Origin: Micromonospora halotolerans
GTDB taxonomy: Bacteria > Actinomycetota > Actinomycetes > Mycobacteriales > Micromonosporaceae
Length of the DNA: 64,000 nucleotides
Assembly: GCF_032108445.1 (NCBI RefSeq)
Contig: NZ_CP134876.1
Location: 5,394,001 to 5,458,000, forward strand
Reading direction: 5' to 3'
Both the position numbers and the translations under genes were made by a program. This document shows positions 1-9,249 of this stretch, piece after piece. Each line of letters starts with the position of its first letter. Position 1 is the first letter of the stretch. Under the pieces are notes generated by a model that saw nothing but the letters and a program-made list of their open reading frames with translations, had not been told where the DNA came from and did no database searches.

Positions 1-1178
1 GCCGGCCGGGCGGCGGCCGCGGCGGGGGTCGCGACCTCGAAGTCGACAAGCGTGACGGCCCCGTCGTCGCCGACCATGATGTTGAACATGTGCAGGTCGC
101 CGTAGACCACTCCATGGGCGTGGATGGCGTCCACCGCCTCGGCGACCTGCCGGTGAAGGTCGAGGGCCCACCGCGTGTACGCCTCCCGGTCGGCGTCGAG
201 GTGGACCAGCGGGTAGCGCTCCACCACCAGCTGGTTCAGCGGGCGGCCGGCGACGAATGTCAGCGCCAGGAACTCATGCCCGCCGAAGCTGAACTCGTCG
301 TGCACCCGCACCAGGTGCGGCACCCCGGCGAGCCGGCGCAGCGTCTCGGCCTCCCGGCGCAGCCGGGTCACCGCGTCCGCGCCGGTGGCGTCCAGCCCGG
401 CGTGCGGGCGGGCCTCCTTGAGCACCACCCGGTCCCCGGTGCGGGTGTCCCGGGCCTCGTAGAGACCGCCGCCGTTGGAGAAGTGGATGACCTTCTCGAT
501 CCGGTAGGGCAGGTCGGTGGTGGTGGCCGCATTCCGGGCGGCCAGGTGCGGGGCGAGGAAGTCGGGCAGGGTGACCCAGTCGGGCACGTGGAAGACCGGG
601 TCGCGCCGGTCGGGCACCAGGGTGCCGGTGGCGTCCTCGACGGCCGGCACCACCTGGCCCTCGGGGGAGAGGCAGTACCGGGCGGCGAAACCGCCGTAGC
701 GCAGGTACACCGGGCCGTCGCCGTAGCGCAGGTCGCTCAGGATGTACGGCCCGGTCTCGCCGTCGAGCAGCGCGGCCAGTTCCTTGGCGGTCAGCTCCAG
801 TTCCGCGTCGTCGCGGGGGTAGACCGTGATGAACTTGCCGCTGGCGGCCCGGCGGGCGTACTTGCTGTTGCGCATGAGCAGCATCCGCGGGCCGCGCAGG
901 TGCTTGAACGGGATGCCGCGGGGCTCGCAGTAGTCCATCACCCGGGCCAGCACCCGCTCGGCGTTGTCCAGCCGGGCCGACACGTGGATCTTCCACCCCT
1001 GCGGCGGGAGGGAGCCGGCGACCGGACCGTGCACCAGCCAGTCGTCCTTGACCTCACACTCCCAGCCGGGCGCCGGCGGGCGGTCCGCCGCGTAGCCCGG
1101 GGTCTCGACGTCGGAGCTGGCGAGCGAGTCGTAGAACAGCGGGTCGACCGCGCAGTACGAGTCGTACCGTTCGTCCAT
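1..1178 (-). CDS. lanKC: Class III lanthionine synthetase (LanKC), 5' part; runs off left edge
   Basis: LanKC enzymes phosphorylate Ser/Thr of a precursor peptide, eliminate phosphate and cyclise to lanthionine or labionin. The 392 codons present begin MDERYDSYCAVDPLFYDS, close to the family's usual N-terminus. An N-terminal lyase-type region (about residues 1-220) is followed by a kinase domain with a VVLKEARPHAG lysine motif, the catalytic loop HAHGVVYGDLHMFNIMV and a DFE motif (VTLVDFE). The C-terminal cyclase domain lies outside the window. The ATG at 1178 has a GGAGG 8 nt upstream. An in-frame ATG at 1256 would add 26 residues but has no ribosome site and is less likely. No precursor peptide is seen in 1179-1422; in ram/amf-type clusters it lies downstream of LanKC, which here is beyond the left edge. 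Confidence 0.85.
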   Translation of the reverse strand, partial: MDERYDSYCAVDPLFYDSLASSDVETPGYAADRPPAPGWECEVKDDWLVHGPVAGSLPPQGWKIHVSARLDNAERVLARVMDYCEPRGIPFKHLRGPRMLLMRNSKYARRAASGKFITVYPRDDAELELTAKELAALLDGETGPYILSDLRYGDGPVYLRYGGFAARYCLSPEGQVVPAVEDATGTLVPDRRDPVFHVPDWVTLPDFLAPHLAARNAATTTDLPYRIEKVIHFSNGGGLYEARDTRTGDRVVLKEARPHAGLDATGADAVTRLRREAETLRRLAGVPHLVRVHDEFSFGGHEFLALTFVAGRPLNQLVVERYPLVHLDADREAYTRWALDLHRQVAEAVDAIHAHGVVYGDLHMFNIMVGDDGAVTLVDFEVATPAAAAARP

Positions 1179-1359
1179 GTCGTCTGCCTCCACCGGCTGA
1201 TCGGTTGAGGTCCATCCTTCGGACGGCGGAGGGGGGAGCAAAGTGTGCTGAGTCATGAGCCGGGCGTGATTTTCACACCCCGAATTCGTGACAACGGCGG
1301 AGTTTGAACTCGCGAATACCGCACCAGCGGTGCGGCGGAGCCCCGGTCGGACGCGCGAA

Positions 1360-1390
1360 GACCCGCACCGGCGCGCGGCCGGTGCGGGTC
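1360..1390 (-). terminator. Perfect 12-bp hairpin downstream of the secreted protease
   Basis: GACCCGCACCGG at 1360-1371 pairs perfectly with CCGGTGCGGGTC at 1379-1390 across a 7-nt loop. It begins 32 nt beyond the protease stop codon. There is no T-tract, as is common for actinomycete terminators. Confidence 0.7.
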
Positions 1391-1422
1391 TCCCGGTGCC
1401 GGCCGGCGGCCGGCGGGTGGAC

Positions 1423-2277
1423 TCAGTAGACGGTCACGCCGTACGCGCTCGCCGCCTCGGTGACCGGCTGGAAGAAGGTGGTGCCGCCCCGGCGGCAGTC
1501 ACCGCTGCCTCCCGAGGTGATGCCGATCGCCTTGGTGCCGTCGTAGAGCGGGCCGCCGGAGTCGCCCGGCTCGGCGCAGACGGTGGTCTGGATCATGCCC
1601 CGGACGGTGCCGCCGCCCTGGTAGCGGACGGTCACGTTCAACGCGGTCACCGTGCCGCTGTGGGTGCCGGTGGTCGAGCCGGTGCGCTTGACCGCCTCAC
1701 CGACGAACGCGTTCGCGGCGGTGTAGCCGCCCGGGTGGCTGAGCGCGGCGTTGTCGTAGCGGACCAGGGCATAGTCGTTGCCGGGGAAGCTGGAGCTGAT
1801 GGTCGGCCCGATCAGCGTCTTGAGGCCGGAGTCGGTGTACCAGGTCTTCGCGACGTTGCCGCAGTGCCCGGCCGTGAGGAAGTAGTAGGCGTTCGACTTC
1901 ACCACGTTGAACCCGAGCGAGCAGCGGTAGCCGCCGCCGTAGATGGCGTTGCCGGCGGACAGCAGCGGACGGAACGTGCCCCGGGCCCGGTCGACCCGGA
2001 TCGCGCCCGCCGCGGCCCCGGCGTTCTTCTTGAGCGCCGCGACCTCGGCGGCGGACACGCTGTCGTCGGCGGTCACCACGACCCGGCCCGCCTCCACGCG
2101 CCAGGCGATGCCCTGCACGCCGGAGGCGGCGACGGCGGCGTCGACCCGGGCCAGCTGGTCGGCGGTGAAACCCGGGGCGGCGGCCGAGGCGGCGCCCGGT
2201 ACGGCGAAGGCGCCGGCGGCCACGAGGCCGACGGTCGCGGCGAGCAGGGGGGTGAATCGGCTTCGGCGGATTCTCAC
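1423..2277 (-). CDS. Secreted S1 family serine protease (streptogrisin/alpha-lytic type)
   Basis: Predicted extracellular serine protease of 284 residues made as a pre-pro-protein. Residues 1-32 are an Arg-rich signal peptide ending in AASA. A pro-region (about 33-108) precedes the catalytic domain. The triad is readable: His138 in LTAGHC, Asp168 in GNDYALVRY and Ser240 in PGDSGGPL. The Cys pairs around TAGHC and [10 protein letters not shown] fit the family's disulfides. It is transcribed alone and ends at a strong hairpin. The substrate is unknown. It lies just upstream (in its direction) of lanKC, but nothing shows a role in lantipeptide maturation. A decayed relative lies at 19.2-19.5 kb. 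Confidence 0.9.
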   Translation of the reverse strand: MRIRRSRFTPLLAATVGLVAAGAFAVPGAASAAAPGFTADQLARVDAAVAASGVQGIAWRVEAGRVVVTADDSVSAAEVAALKKNAGAAAGAIRVDRARGTFRPLLSAGNAIYGGGYRCSLGFNVVKSNAYYFLTAGHCGNVAKTWYTDSGLKTLIGPTISSSFPGNDYALVRYDNAALSHPGGYTAANAFVGEAVKRTGSTTGTHSGTVTALNVTVRYQGGGTVRGMIQTTVCAEPGDSGGPLYDGTKAIGITSGGSGDCRRGGTTFFQPVTEAASAYGVTVY

Positions 2278-2465
2278 GGTCTTCTCCCTGACGGTGAAGG
2301 CCGCCGGTTGCGTCGGCGTCCATGCCGTGTCGACGGGGTCTGCTCGGGGTGTGACCTCGACGAACGCTGTAGCGGCGAGTATCTACCTGGGTCGATGTGG
2401 ACGCAAGGGGTGGGCGGCGCGTCGTCCGCTGCTGACTAGGGTGGGCTCGGGGAGGTGCGGCGAGC

Positions 2466-5258
2466 ATGGTGGAGCTGAGCGACGACGCGCGGGCCGGACT
2501 GGAGGCGGTGGTGCCCGGCGGGGTGGCCACCCGGGCGGCGGACCGGCTCCGGCTGGCCCACGACGCGTCGCACTACCTGCTGCATCCGAGCGCGGTGGTC
2601 ACGCCGGCCGACGCCGACCAGGTCGCCGCCCTGCTGCGGCACAGCCGAAGCACCGGCACCCCGCTGACGTTCCGCTCCGGCGGCACCAGCCTCAGCGGCC
2701 AGGCGGTCACCGACCGGCTGCTCGTCGACACCCGGCGGAACTTCCGCGACCTCGACGTCCTCGACGACGGCCGGCGGGTGCGGGTGCAGCCCGGCGTGGT
2801 GCTGCGGCAGGTCAACGCCCGCCTCGCCCCGTACGGACGGAAGCTCGGCCCGGACCCGGCCAGCGAGTCCGCCTGCACGGTCGGTGGCGTGGTCGCCAAC
2901 AACTCCAGCGGGATGACCTGCGGCACCGAGTTCAACACCTACCGGACGCTGGAGTCGCTGCTGCTGGTGCTGCCCAGCGGCACCGTGCTCGACACCGGCG
3001 CCCCGGACGCCGACGCCCGGCTGCGCACCGCCGAGCCGGACCTGCACGCCGGCCTGCTGCGGCTGCGCGACCGGGTCCGCGGCAACCCCGACTCGGTGCG
3101 CCGGGTCCGCGCCCAGTACGCCATGAAGAACACCATGGGGTACGGGGTGAACGCCTTCCTCGACCACGACGACCCCGCCGACCTGCTCACCCGGCTGGCG
3201 GTGGGCAGCGAGGGCACCCTCGCCTTCGTGGCGGCGGCGACCTTCCGCACCGTACCCGTGCACCGGCACGCCGCGACCGGCCTGCTGGTCTTCGACACCC
3301 TGGCCGCGGCGATGGCCGCCATGCCGGCGCTGGTGGCCGCAGGGCCGGCGGCGATCGAGCTGCTCGACGCCGCCGCCCTGCGGGTCGCCCAGGGGGACCC
3401 GAGGGCGGACGCGGCGCTGCGCGGCCTGGCCGTCCGCGACCACGCGGCGCTGCTGGTCGAGTGGCAGGAGTCCGACCCGGAGGCGCTGGCCGACCGCGTC
3501 GCCGCCGCCCGGCCCGTGCTGGCCGACCTGCCGCTGACCACGCCCGCCCGGCTCAGCGGCGAGGCCGCCGCCCGCGCCGCGCTCTGGCACATCCGCAAGG
3601 GTTTGTACGCGGCGGTGGCCGGTGCGCGCCCGTCCGGCACCACCGCGCTGCTGGAGGACATCGCCGTCCCGGTCGGGGCCCTCGCCGACACCTGCGCCGC
3701 GCTCGCCGTCCTCTTCGACCGGCACCGGTACGAGGAGAGCGTCATCTTCGGCCACGCCAAGGACGGCAACCTGCACTTCATGCTGAACGAGCGGTTCGCC
3801 GGCGGGGCGGCCCCGGAGCGCTACGCCGACTTCACCGAGGAGATGGTCGACCTGGTGCTCGGCCACGGCGGCACGCTCAAGGCCGAGCACGGCACCGGCC
3901 GGGTGATGGCCCCCTACGTGCGCCGCCAGTTCGGCGACGAACTGTACGCGGTGATGCGCGAGGTCAAGGCGCTCTGCGACCCGGACGGCGTGCTGAACCC
4001 GGGTGTGCTGCTCAGCGACGACCCGGAGATCCACATGCGGCACCTCAAGACCGTGCCGACCGTGGAGGAGGAGGTGGACCGCTGCGTCGAGTGCGGCTAC
4101 TGCGAGCCGGTCTGCCCGAGCCGCGACCTCACCACCACCCCCCGGCAGCGGATCGTGCTGCGCCGGGAGATCGCCGCCGCCCGCGCCGCCGGTGACCCGG
4201 CCCTGGCCGGGGAACTGGAGGACGCCTACGACTACGACGCGGTGGACACCTGCGCCGTGGACGGCATGTGCGCCACCGCCTGCCCGGTCCTCATCAACAC
4301 CGGCGACCTCGTGAAACGGCTGCGGGCCGAGCGCAACGGCGGGGCCGCGCAGGCCGGCTGGCGGGGCGCCGCACGCCGCTGGGGCGCCACCACCCGGGGC
4401 ATGGCCCGCGGGCTGGACCTGGCCGGCGCGCTGCCGCCCGCGCTGCCCGAGGCGGCCACCAAGGCCGCCCGGGCGGTCCTCGGCGCCGAACGGGTCCCGC
4501 AGTGGCGGCGTGACCTGCCCCGGGGCGGCCGGCCGCGCCGGCCCCACCCGGTCGGCGAGCCGGACGCCGTCTTCGTGCCGTCCTGCCTCGGCACCCTGTT
4601 CGCCCCGGCGCAGGGCGGCTCCGGCGTGGCCGCCGCCCTGCTCACTCTCGCCGACCGGGCCGGCGTGCGCCTGCTCGTGCCCGACGGGATCGCGAGCATG
4701 TGCTGCGGCACCCCCTGGTCGTCCAAGGGCCTCACGGCCGGCTACGAGGCGGTACGCGACCGGGTGCCGCCGGCGCTGCGCGCGGCCAGCGGCGACGGCG
4801 CGCTGCCGGTGGTCAGCGACGCCGCCTCCTGCACCGAGGGCTTCACGAAGCTGCTCGCCGGGGCCGGCGACCTGCGGGTGGTCGACGCCGTCGGGTACGC
4901 GGCCACCGAGCTGCTGCCCCGGCTGACCGTGCGCCGCCGGCTCGGCTCCCTCGCGCTGCACCCGACCTGCTCGTCCACCCGGCTCGGGCTGGACGAGGCC
5001 CTGCTCACCGTGGCCTCGGCGATCGCCGACGAGGTGGTGGTGCCGGAGGGCTGGCAGTGCTGCGGCTTCGCGGGCGACCGGGGGCTGCTGCACCCGGAGC
5101 TGACCGCGTCGGCCACCCGCGCCGAGGCCGCCGCCGTCACCGACCGCTCCTTCGACGGGTACGCCTCGGTGAACCGCACCTGCGAGATCGGCATGGCCCG
5201 GGCCACCGGGCGGCCCTACCGCCACCTGCTCGAACTGCTGGCCGACGCGACGGCCTGA
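2466..5258 (+). CDS. FAD-linked oxidase fused to Fe-S oxidoreductase (D-lactate dehydrogenase/GlcD-GlcF type)
   Basis: A 930-residue flavo-iron-sulfur dehydrogenase, probably oxidising D-lactate or a related 2-hydroxyacid at the membrane and passing electrons to the respiratory chain. The N-terminal half has a PCMH-type FAD-binding domain (FRSGGTSLSGQAV, VGGVVANNSSGM) and an FAD-oxidase C domain (FGHAKDGNLHFML). Then come two 4Fe-4S motifs (CVECGYCEPVCP and CAVDGMCATACP) and two Cys-rich CCG regions (SMCCGTPWSSKG and WQCCGFAGDRG). The two halves are separate subunits in GlcD/GlcF systems. ATG follows GGAGGTG with good spacing. It is the first of a short same-strand run with 5283 and 5836. The exact substrate cannot be read from sequence. 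Confidence 0.85.
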   Translation: MVELSDDARAGLEAVVPGGVATRAADRLRLAHDASHYLLHPSAVVTPADADQVAALLRHSRSTGTPLTFRSGGTSLSGQAVTDRLLVDTRRNFRDLDVLDDGRRVRVQPGVVLRQVNARLAPYGRKLGPDPASESACTVGGVVANNSSGMTCGTEFNTYRTLESLLLVLPSGTVLDTGAPDADARLRTAEPDLHAGLLRLRDRVRGNPDSVRRVRAQYAMKNTMGYGVNAFLDHDDPADLLTRLAVGSEGTLAFVAAATFRTVPVHRHAATGLLVFDTLAAAMAAMPALVAAGPAAIELLDAAALRVAQGDPRADAALRGLAVRDHAALLVEWQESDPEALADRVAAARPVLADLPLTTPARLSGEAAARAALWHIRKGLYAAVAGARPSGTTALLEDIAVPVGALADTCAALAVLFDRHRYEESVIFGHAKDGNLHFMLNERFAGGAAPERYADFTEEMVDLVLGHGGTLKAEHGTGRVMAPYVRRQFGDELYAVMREVKALCDPDGVLNPGVLLSDDPEIHMRHLKTVPTVEEEVDRCVECGYCEPVCPSRDLTTTPRQRIVLRREIAAARAAGDPALAGELEDAYDYDAVDTCAVDGMCATACPVLINTGDLVKRLRAERNGGAAQAGWRGAARRWGATTRGMARGLDLAGALPPALPEAATKAARAVLGAERVPQWRRDLPRGGRPRRPHPVGEPDAVFVPSCLGTLFAPAQGGSGVAAALLTLADRAGVRLLVPDGIASMCCGTPWSSKGLTAGYEAVRDRVPPALRAASGDGALPVVSDAASCTEGFTKLLAGAGDLRVVDAVGYAATELLPRLTVRRRLGSLALHPTCSSTRLGLDEALLTVASAIADEVVVPEGWQCCGFAGDRGLLHPELTASATRAEAAAVTDRSFDGYASVNRTCEIGMARATGRPYRHLLELLADATA

Positions 5259-5282
5259 CCGGGACGGGTAGCATCCCGCTCC

Positions 5283-5705
5283 GTGCTGCGTAGTTGGTGG
5301 ATGGCCGGCCTGATGCTGGTGTGCGGGGTGTTCGTCGCGGTCGGCGCGGCCACCACGCCGGTGGCCGTCGTCGAGTTCCTGGTCTTCGCCGTGCTGGCGG
5401 TGCTCTTCTCGCCGCTGGCGTTCCCGCGGTCGCTGCCCGCCGCCGAGGCGCGGCGGCGCAGCGCGCGCGACGGACGGCCGGTCGTCTACTGGCGGCCCGG
5501 CTGCCGCTACTGCCTGCGCCTGCGGTGGCGGCTCGGCCGCCGGGCCGGGCGGGCGTACTGGGTGAACATCTGGCGCGACCCGGACGGGGCGGCGGCGGTG
5601 CGGGCGGTCACCGGCGGCGACGAGACGGTACCGACCGTCGTGCTGCCCGGCGAGGCCGTGGTGAACCCGGAGCCGGCCTGGCTGCGCGAACGCCTGCCGG
5701 CCTGA
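5283..5705 (+). CDS. Membrane-anchored glutaredoxin-like protein
   Basis: A 140-residue protein with two predicted membrane segments (about residues 5-22 and 27-47) followed by a cytoplasmic glutaredoxin/thioredoxin-fold domain. The redox motif is Cys74-Arg-Tyr-Cys77 (RPGCRYCLRL), and TVPTVVL supplies the cis-Pro loop typical of the fold. Its likely role is thiol-disulfide exchange near the membrane; the partner is unknown. The GTG start lies 8 nt after TAGCAT (5269-5274), suggesting a leaderless transcript. It starts 24 nt after the FAD/Fe-S dehydrogenase. Confidence 0.75.
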   Translation: MLRSWWMAGLMLVCGVFVAVGAATTPVAVVEFLVFAVLAVLFSPLAFPRSLPAAEARRRSARDGRPVVYWRPGCRYCLRLRWRLGRRAGRAYWVNIWRDPDGAAAVRAVTGGDETVPTVVLPGEAVVNPEPAWLRERLPA

Positions 5706-5835
5706 CCGGCAGGCTGCCCGCCGGGTCGCCTGATGATCGGGTCGACGGCTCGCCCAGCCGAGCCGGGGTGGCTCTCGCGCGGTGCGGGCGCGGGGCGCGC
5801 GGGTGTGGCGGCCGGTGGGCGGGCAGACTGGTGCC

Positions 5836-6867
5836 GTGGACGGGATTCGCGAACTGCTCGGGGTGGACCTGCCGGTGGTGGCCGCGCCGATGGCCGGTGG
5901 GCCGACCACCACGGGGCTGGCGACGGCGGTGGGCGCGGCCGGCGCCTTCGCGTTCCTGGCCGCCGGCTACAAGACGCCGGAGGCGGTCGCGGGGGAGATC
6001 GCCGAACTGCGCCCCGCCGGGCGGCCGTTCGGGGTGAACGTCTTCGTGCCCACCCCGGTGCCGGTGACGGAGGCTGACTTCCGCCGCTACGCGACCCGGA
6101 TCGCCGCCGAGGGCACGCCCTACGGGCTCGACCTGGCGGCCGCCGCGCGCACCGAGGACGACGACCACTGGGCGGCGAAACTCGACCTGCTGCGCGCCGA
6201 GCCGGTGCCGGTGGTCAGCTTCACCTTCGGCCTGCCGCCGGCGCCCGTGGTCCGGGACCTGCGACGGGCCGGCACCCGGGTGCTGGTCACGGTGACCGAC
6301 CCGGCCGAGGCGGCCGCCGCGGCCGACCTCGGGGTGGACGGGCTCGTCGCGCAGAGCGGCGCCGCCGGTGGGCACCTCGGCACCTTCACCCCCGACACGC
6401 CACCGCCGCCGCGACCGCTGCCCGAACTGGTCGCGCTCGTCGCCGGCCGCACCGGACTGCCGGTGCTCGGCGCGGGCGGGATCGGCGGCCCCGGTGACGT
6501 CCGGGCCGCCCTCGCCGCCGGCGCCGTCGGCGCGCTGGTCGGCACGCTGCTGCTGCGGGCCGACGAGGCCGGCACCGGCCGGACCCACCGGGACGCGCTG
6601 GCCGACCCGCTGCGGGACCGGACGGTGGTCACCCGCGCCTTCACCGGCCGCCCGGCGCGCGGGCTGCGCAACGACTTCATCGACCGGCACGAGGCGGCCG
6701 CCCCGCTCGGCTACCCGGCGCTGCACCACCTGACCCGGCCGCTGCGGGTGGCCGCCGCCGGGGCCGGGGACGCCGACCGCCTGCACCTGTGGGCCGGCAC
6801 GGGCTGGCGTGCCGCCCGCGCCGCCCCCGCCGCCGAGACCATCAGCAACCTGACCCAACCCCTCTGA
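5836..6867 (+). CDS. Nitronate monooxygenase family (2-nitropropane dioxygenase-like)
   Basis: A 343-residue FMN-dependent TIM-barrel protein that should oxidise alkyl nitronates such as propionate-3-nitronate to carbonyl plus nitrite. Typical motifs are VVAAPMAGGPTT at the N-terminus, LVAQSGAAGGHLG with the catalytic-type His, the phosphate-binding VLGAGGIGGPGDV, and ALVGTLLLRADEAG. The reading frame is open from 5782, but family alignment favours GTG at 5836 (VDGIRELLGVDLPVV). No clear ribosome site precedes it. Spacing from the upstream gene is 130 nt, so it may have its own promoter. Confidence 0.85.
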   Translation: MDGIRELLGVDLPVVAAPMAGGPTTTGLATAVGAAGAFAFLAAGYKTPEAVAGEIAELRPAGRPFGVNVFVPTPVPVTEADFRRYATRIAAEGTPYGLDLAAAARTEDDDHWAAKLDLLRAEPVPVVSFTFGLPPAPVVRDLRRAGTRVLVTVTDPAEAAAAADLGVDGLVAQSGAAGGHLGTFTPDTPPPPRPLPELVALVAGRTGLPVLGAGGIGGPGDVRAALAAGAVGALVGTLLLRADEAGTGRTHRDALADPLRDRTVVTRAFTGRPARGLRNDFIDRHEAAAPLGYPALHHLTRPLRVAAAGAGDADRLHLWAGTGWRAARAAPAAETISNLTQPL

Positions 6868-6906
6868 CCCACCCACCCGACCCCCCCGCCCCACCAGCGG
6901 GGTTGA

Positions 6907-6956
6907 TCAAGAGGTTTGCGTCAGGAACACGCCCGGAGCCGACGCAAACCTCTTGA
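6907..6956. repeat. Perfect 16-bp inverted repeat, REP-like or terminator
   Basis: TCAAGAGGTTTGCGTC (6907-6922) is exactly repeated in inverse as GACGCAAACCTCTTGA (6941-6956) around an 18-nt loop. It is much less GC-rich than its surroundings and sits 39 nt after the nitronate monooxygenase stop. It could terminate transcription, but its sequence is unlike the GC-rich hairpins elsewhere in the window. A dispersed intergenic repeat is an alternative. Confidence 0.7.
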
Positions 6957-7070
6957 GAGACGCGGCGAGGGCGGCTGGGTGGCGGTGGCGATCCCCGGGC
7001 GGGGTGGGTCGGTCCGGTCTACGGTGCGAGAGGGCGCCGTCGACGGGCGGCGGAGCGGGGGGTGGGTTCG

Positions 7071-7937
7071 ATGTCCGCAGCGCCGCTGTCCGGGCGGGTC
7101 GCCGTGGTCACGGGCGCGGCGCGCGGGATCGGCCGGGCCGCCGCCGTGGCGCTCGCCGAGGCGGGCGCGGAGGTGGCCGGGGTGGACGTGGCCGGGCCGG
7201 TCAGCCCGATCCTCGACTTCCCGCCCGCCACCCCGGAGGACCTGGCGGAGACCGGCCGGCGGGTCACCGCCGCCGGGGCGCGCTGGGCGGCGCACGTCGC
7301 CGACCAGCGGGACATCGGGGCGGTGCGCGCGGTGGCCGCGGCGGTCGAGCGGGACCACGACGGCGTCGACGTGCTCTTCGCCAACGCCGGCATCCAGGCG
7401 TTCAAGCCGCTGCTGGAGATGACCGACGCCGACTGGCACGACCAGATCGACGTCAACCTGACCGGGACCGCGAACGTGCTGCGGGTGTTCGCCCCGCTGC
7501 TGGTCCGCCGCGGCGGCGGCCGGATCGTGGTCACCTCCTCCACTCAGGGGCAGCACGGCACGACGAACGGTGCGGCCTACTCGGCGTCGAAGTGGGGGCT
7601 CATCGGGCTGGTCAAGTCGGCGGCGCTGGAGCTGGGAGCGCACGGGATCACGGTGAACGCGGTGATCCCCGGCCTGGTCGACACCGCCCTGACCCGGCAC
7701 CAGGACCGGTACGCGCAGGCCCTCGTCGAGGGCGGGAAGTCGCCGTCCGGTGACCCCGCCGCCGACGAGCGGAGCGCGGTCGAGGCCCTGCGGGCGAAGA
7801 CCCCGCTGGGGGTGCCGTGGATCCAGCCGGAGGACGTGGCGCCGCTGGTGGTGTTCCTCGCCTCGGACGGCGCGCGGATGGTCAGCGGCACGTCCTTCGC
7901 CGCCACGGCCGGCGACAGCGCCCACGTGACCGCCTGA
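7071..7937 (+). CDS. SDR family oxidoreductase, mycofactocin-coupled type
   Basis: A 288-residue short-chain dehydrogenase with Rossmann motif TGAARGIG, an NAG motif (FANAGIQ), catalytic Ser and YSASKWG. After the second strand it has an insertion (DVAGPVSPILDFPPATPED) like the one in SDRs that keep their nicotinamide cofactor bound and use mycofactocin as electron acceptor. That coupling is inferred from the insertion only; no mycofactocin genes are in the window. ATG 7071 follows a GGGGGGTGGG stretch; an in-frame GTG at 7062 is possible. Substrate unknown, probably a hydrophobic or terpenoid alcohol. Confidence 0.85.
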   Translation: MSAAPLSGRVAVVTGAARGIGRAAAVALAEAGAEVAGVDVAGPVSPILDFPPATPEDLAETGRRVTAAGARWAAHVADQRDIGAVRAVAAAVERDHDGVDVLFANAGIQAFKPLLEMTDADWHDQIDVNLTGTANVLRVFAPLLVRRGGGRIVVTSSTQGQHGTTNGAAYSASKWGLIGLVKSAALELGAHGITVNAVIPGLVDTALTRHQDRYAQALVEGGKSPSGDPAADERSAVEALRAKTPLGVPWIQPEDVAPLVVFLASDGARMVSGTSFAATAGDSAHVTA

Positions 7938-7991
7938 GCGGCCGGCGCGGGCCGGGAGCCGCCCGGGAAGCGGCCCCCGACCGTCGGGCGG

Positions 7992-9230
7992 TCAGCCGGC
8001 GACCGCGGCCAGGTAGCGCTCGGCGGCGTCCGGGGTCAGGAACCAGTCCCGGAAGTCGTTCGGGTCGCCGAACCCGTTGGCGAACCGCCGGGCCACCGCC
8101 GGGTTGCCGGCGGCGGCTCCGAGCAGCTGCTGCACGTGTGGCGGCAACGGTTGCAGCATGGCGTTCGTCCAGCCCGTGACGGCCTCGCCGGTCCCGGCCC
8201 AGAAGCGCTCGAAGGTCTGCGTCATCCACTCCCGGTCGAAGGGCCGGTCGCCGTGCTCCAGGATCGACCCCAGGTACGCGTACGCGCACTTGGCGGCCGT
8301 GTTGCTGCCCTGGCCGGTGATCGGGTCGTTGGCCACCACCACGTCGGCCATGCCCAGCACCAGCCCGCCCGAGGGCAGCTCCGCGACGGGGTGGCGCACG
8401 GTCGGCGTGTAGCGCCCGGACAGGGTGGCCCGCCCGTCGGTCAGCTCCACCTCGGCGCACCGCTCGTAGATCCACGGCGTGTAGCGGCGGGCCAGGTCGA
8501 GGGTGAGCTTCAGGTGTTCGGCCGGGTCGCGCCGCTCGGTCCACAGGTCCAGCGGCCCACCGGGCACCGCCTCCCAGAACAGGATCTCGCAGGGTCCGGA
8601 GTGGGTCAGGGCGGGGATGACGAACAGCTCACCCAGCCCGGGCACGGCGTTGAAGCTGACGTGCGGCACCGGCAGCAGCGGGTCGGGGGTCATCCCGTGC
8701 ACGTACGCCACGGCCAGCCCGCGCTGCGGCGCGTCGTACACCGAGCGGGCCGGGTCGCGGTCGAAGACGCCGACCAGGTCGCCCTTGCCGGCGGCCACCA
8801 CGGTCAGGTCGTAGCGGCCGAGCCGGGCCAGTCCGTCGAGGTCGCTGGTGGTCACCGTCTGGTAGAGCACCGTCCCGCCGCGCTGCTCGAACAGCCCCAG
8901 CCAGTCGGCCATCTTGATCCGCTGGTCGGTGCTCTGCGCCGGCTCGTCCAGCGGGCCGACGATGCGCAGCGCCCGCTCGCCGGGCGGCGCGGAGAGCGAC
9001 ACGTGCAGCCCCTCGATCCGGGGCGCCCGGTCCTGCCACAGGTCCAGCCCGTAGCGGCGTTCGGTGGCGAGCGCGGGGCCGAACATGGCCTGGGTGCTCA
9101 TCACCCAGCCCCGCCGGATCTCGTCGGGCGTCCGGGCCGACATCACGGTGACGTCGTACCCCTCGGCCTGCAGGCTCAGGGCGAGCTGGAGCCCGGACTG
9201 TCCGGCCCCGACGATCAGGATTCTGCGCAT
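7992..9230 (-). CDS. FAD-dependent monooxygenase, styrene/indole monooxygenase (StyA)-like
   Basis: A 412-residue flavoprotein starting with the dinucleotide-binding motif RRILIVGAGQSGLQLA, then a glutathione-reductase-type FAD domain (YDLTVVAAGKGDLVGVF) and the distal FAD motif LVLGMADVVVANDPITGQGSN. The overall pattern fits StyA/SMO enzymes, which epoxidise styrene or indole using FADH2 from a separate reductase. No StyB-like reductase is adjacent. ATG 9230 has GGAGG 4 nt upstream. The gene starts 19 nt after cvnD on the same strand, so it is probably the last gene of the conservon operon, where some conservons carry a cytochrome P450. Confidence 0.8.
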   Translation of the reverse strand: MRRILIVGAGQSGLQLALSLQAEGYDVTVMSARTPDEIRRGWVMSTQAMFGPALATERRYGLDLWQDRAPRIEGLHVSLSAPPGERALRIVGPLDEPAQSTDQRIKMADWLGLFEQRGGTVLYQTVTTSDLDGLARLGRYDLTVVAAGKGDLVGVFDRDPARSVYDAPQRGLAVAYVHGMTPDPLLPVPHVSFNAVPGLGELFVIPALTHSGPCEILFWEAVPGGPLDLWTERRDPAEHLKLTLDLARRYTPWIYERCAEVELTDGRATLSGRYTPTVRHPVAELPSGGLVLGMADVVVANDPITGQGSNTAAKCAYAYLGSILEHGDRPFDREWMTQTFERFWAGTGEAVTGWTNAMLQPLPPHVQQLLGAAAGNPAVARRFANGFGDPNDFRDWFLTPDAAERYLAAVAG

Positions 9231-9249
9231 GGTTCCTCCAGGGGTTGGG

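Noticed and set aside
1423..2277. S1 protease as a lantipeptide leader peptidase
   Set aside because: Adjacency to lanKC only; the protease has a standard secreted pro-enzyme layout and its own terminator.
2436..5912. 1158-codon minus-strand open frame opposite the FAD/Fe-S gene
   Set aside because: Same antisense artefact of third-position GC; the plus-strand frame has cofactor motifs and a ribosome site.
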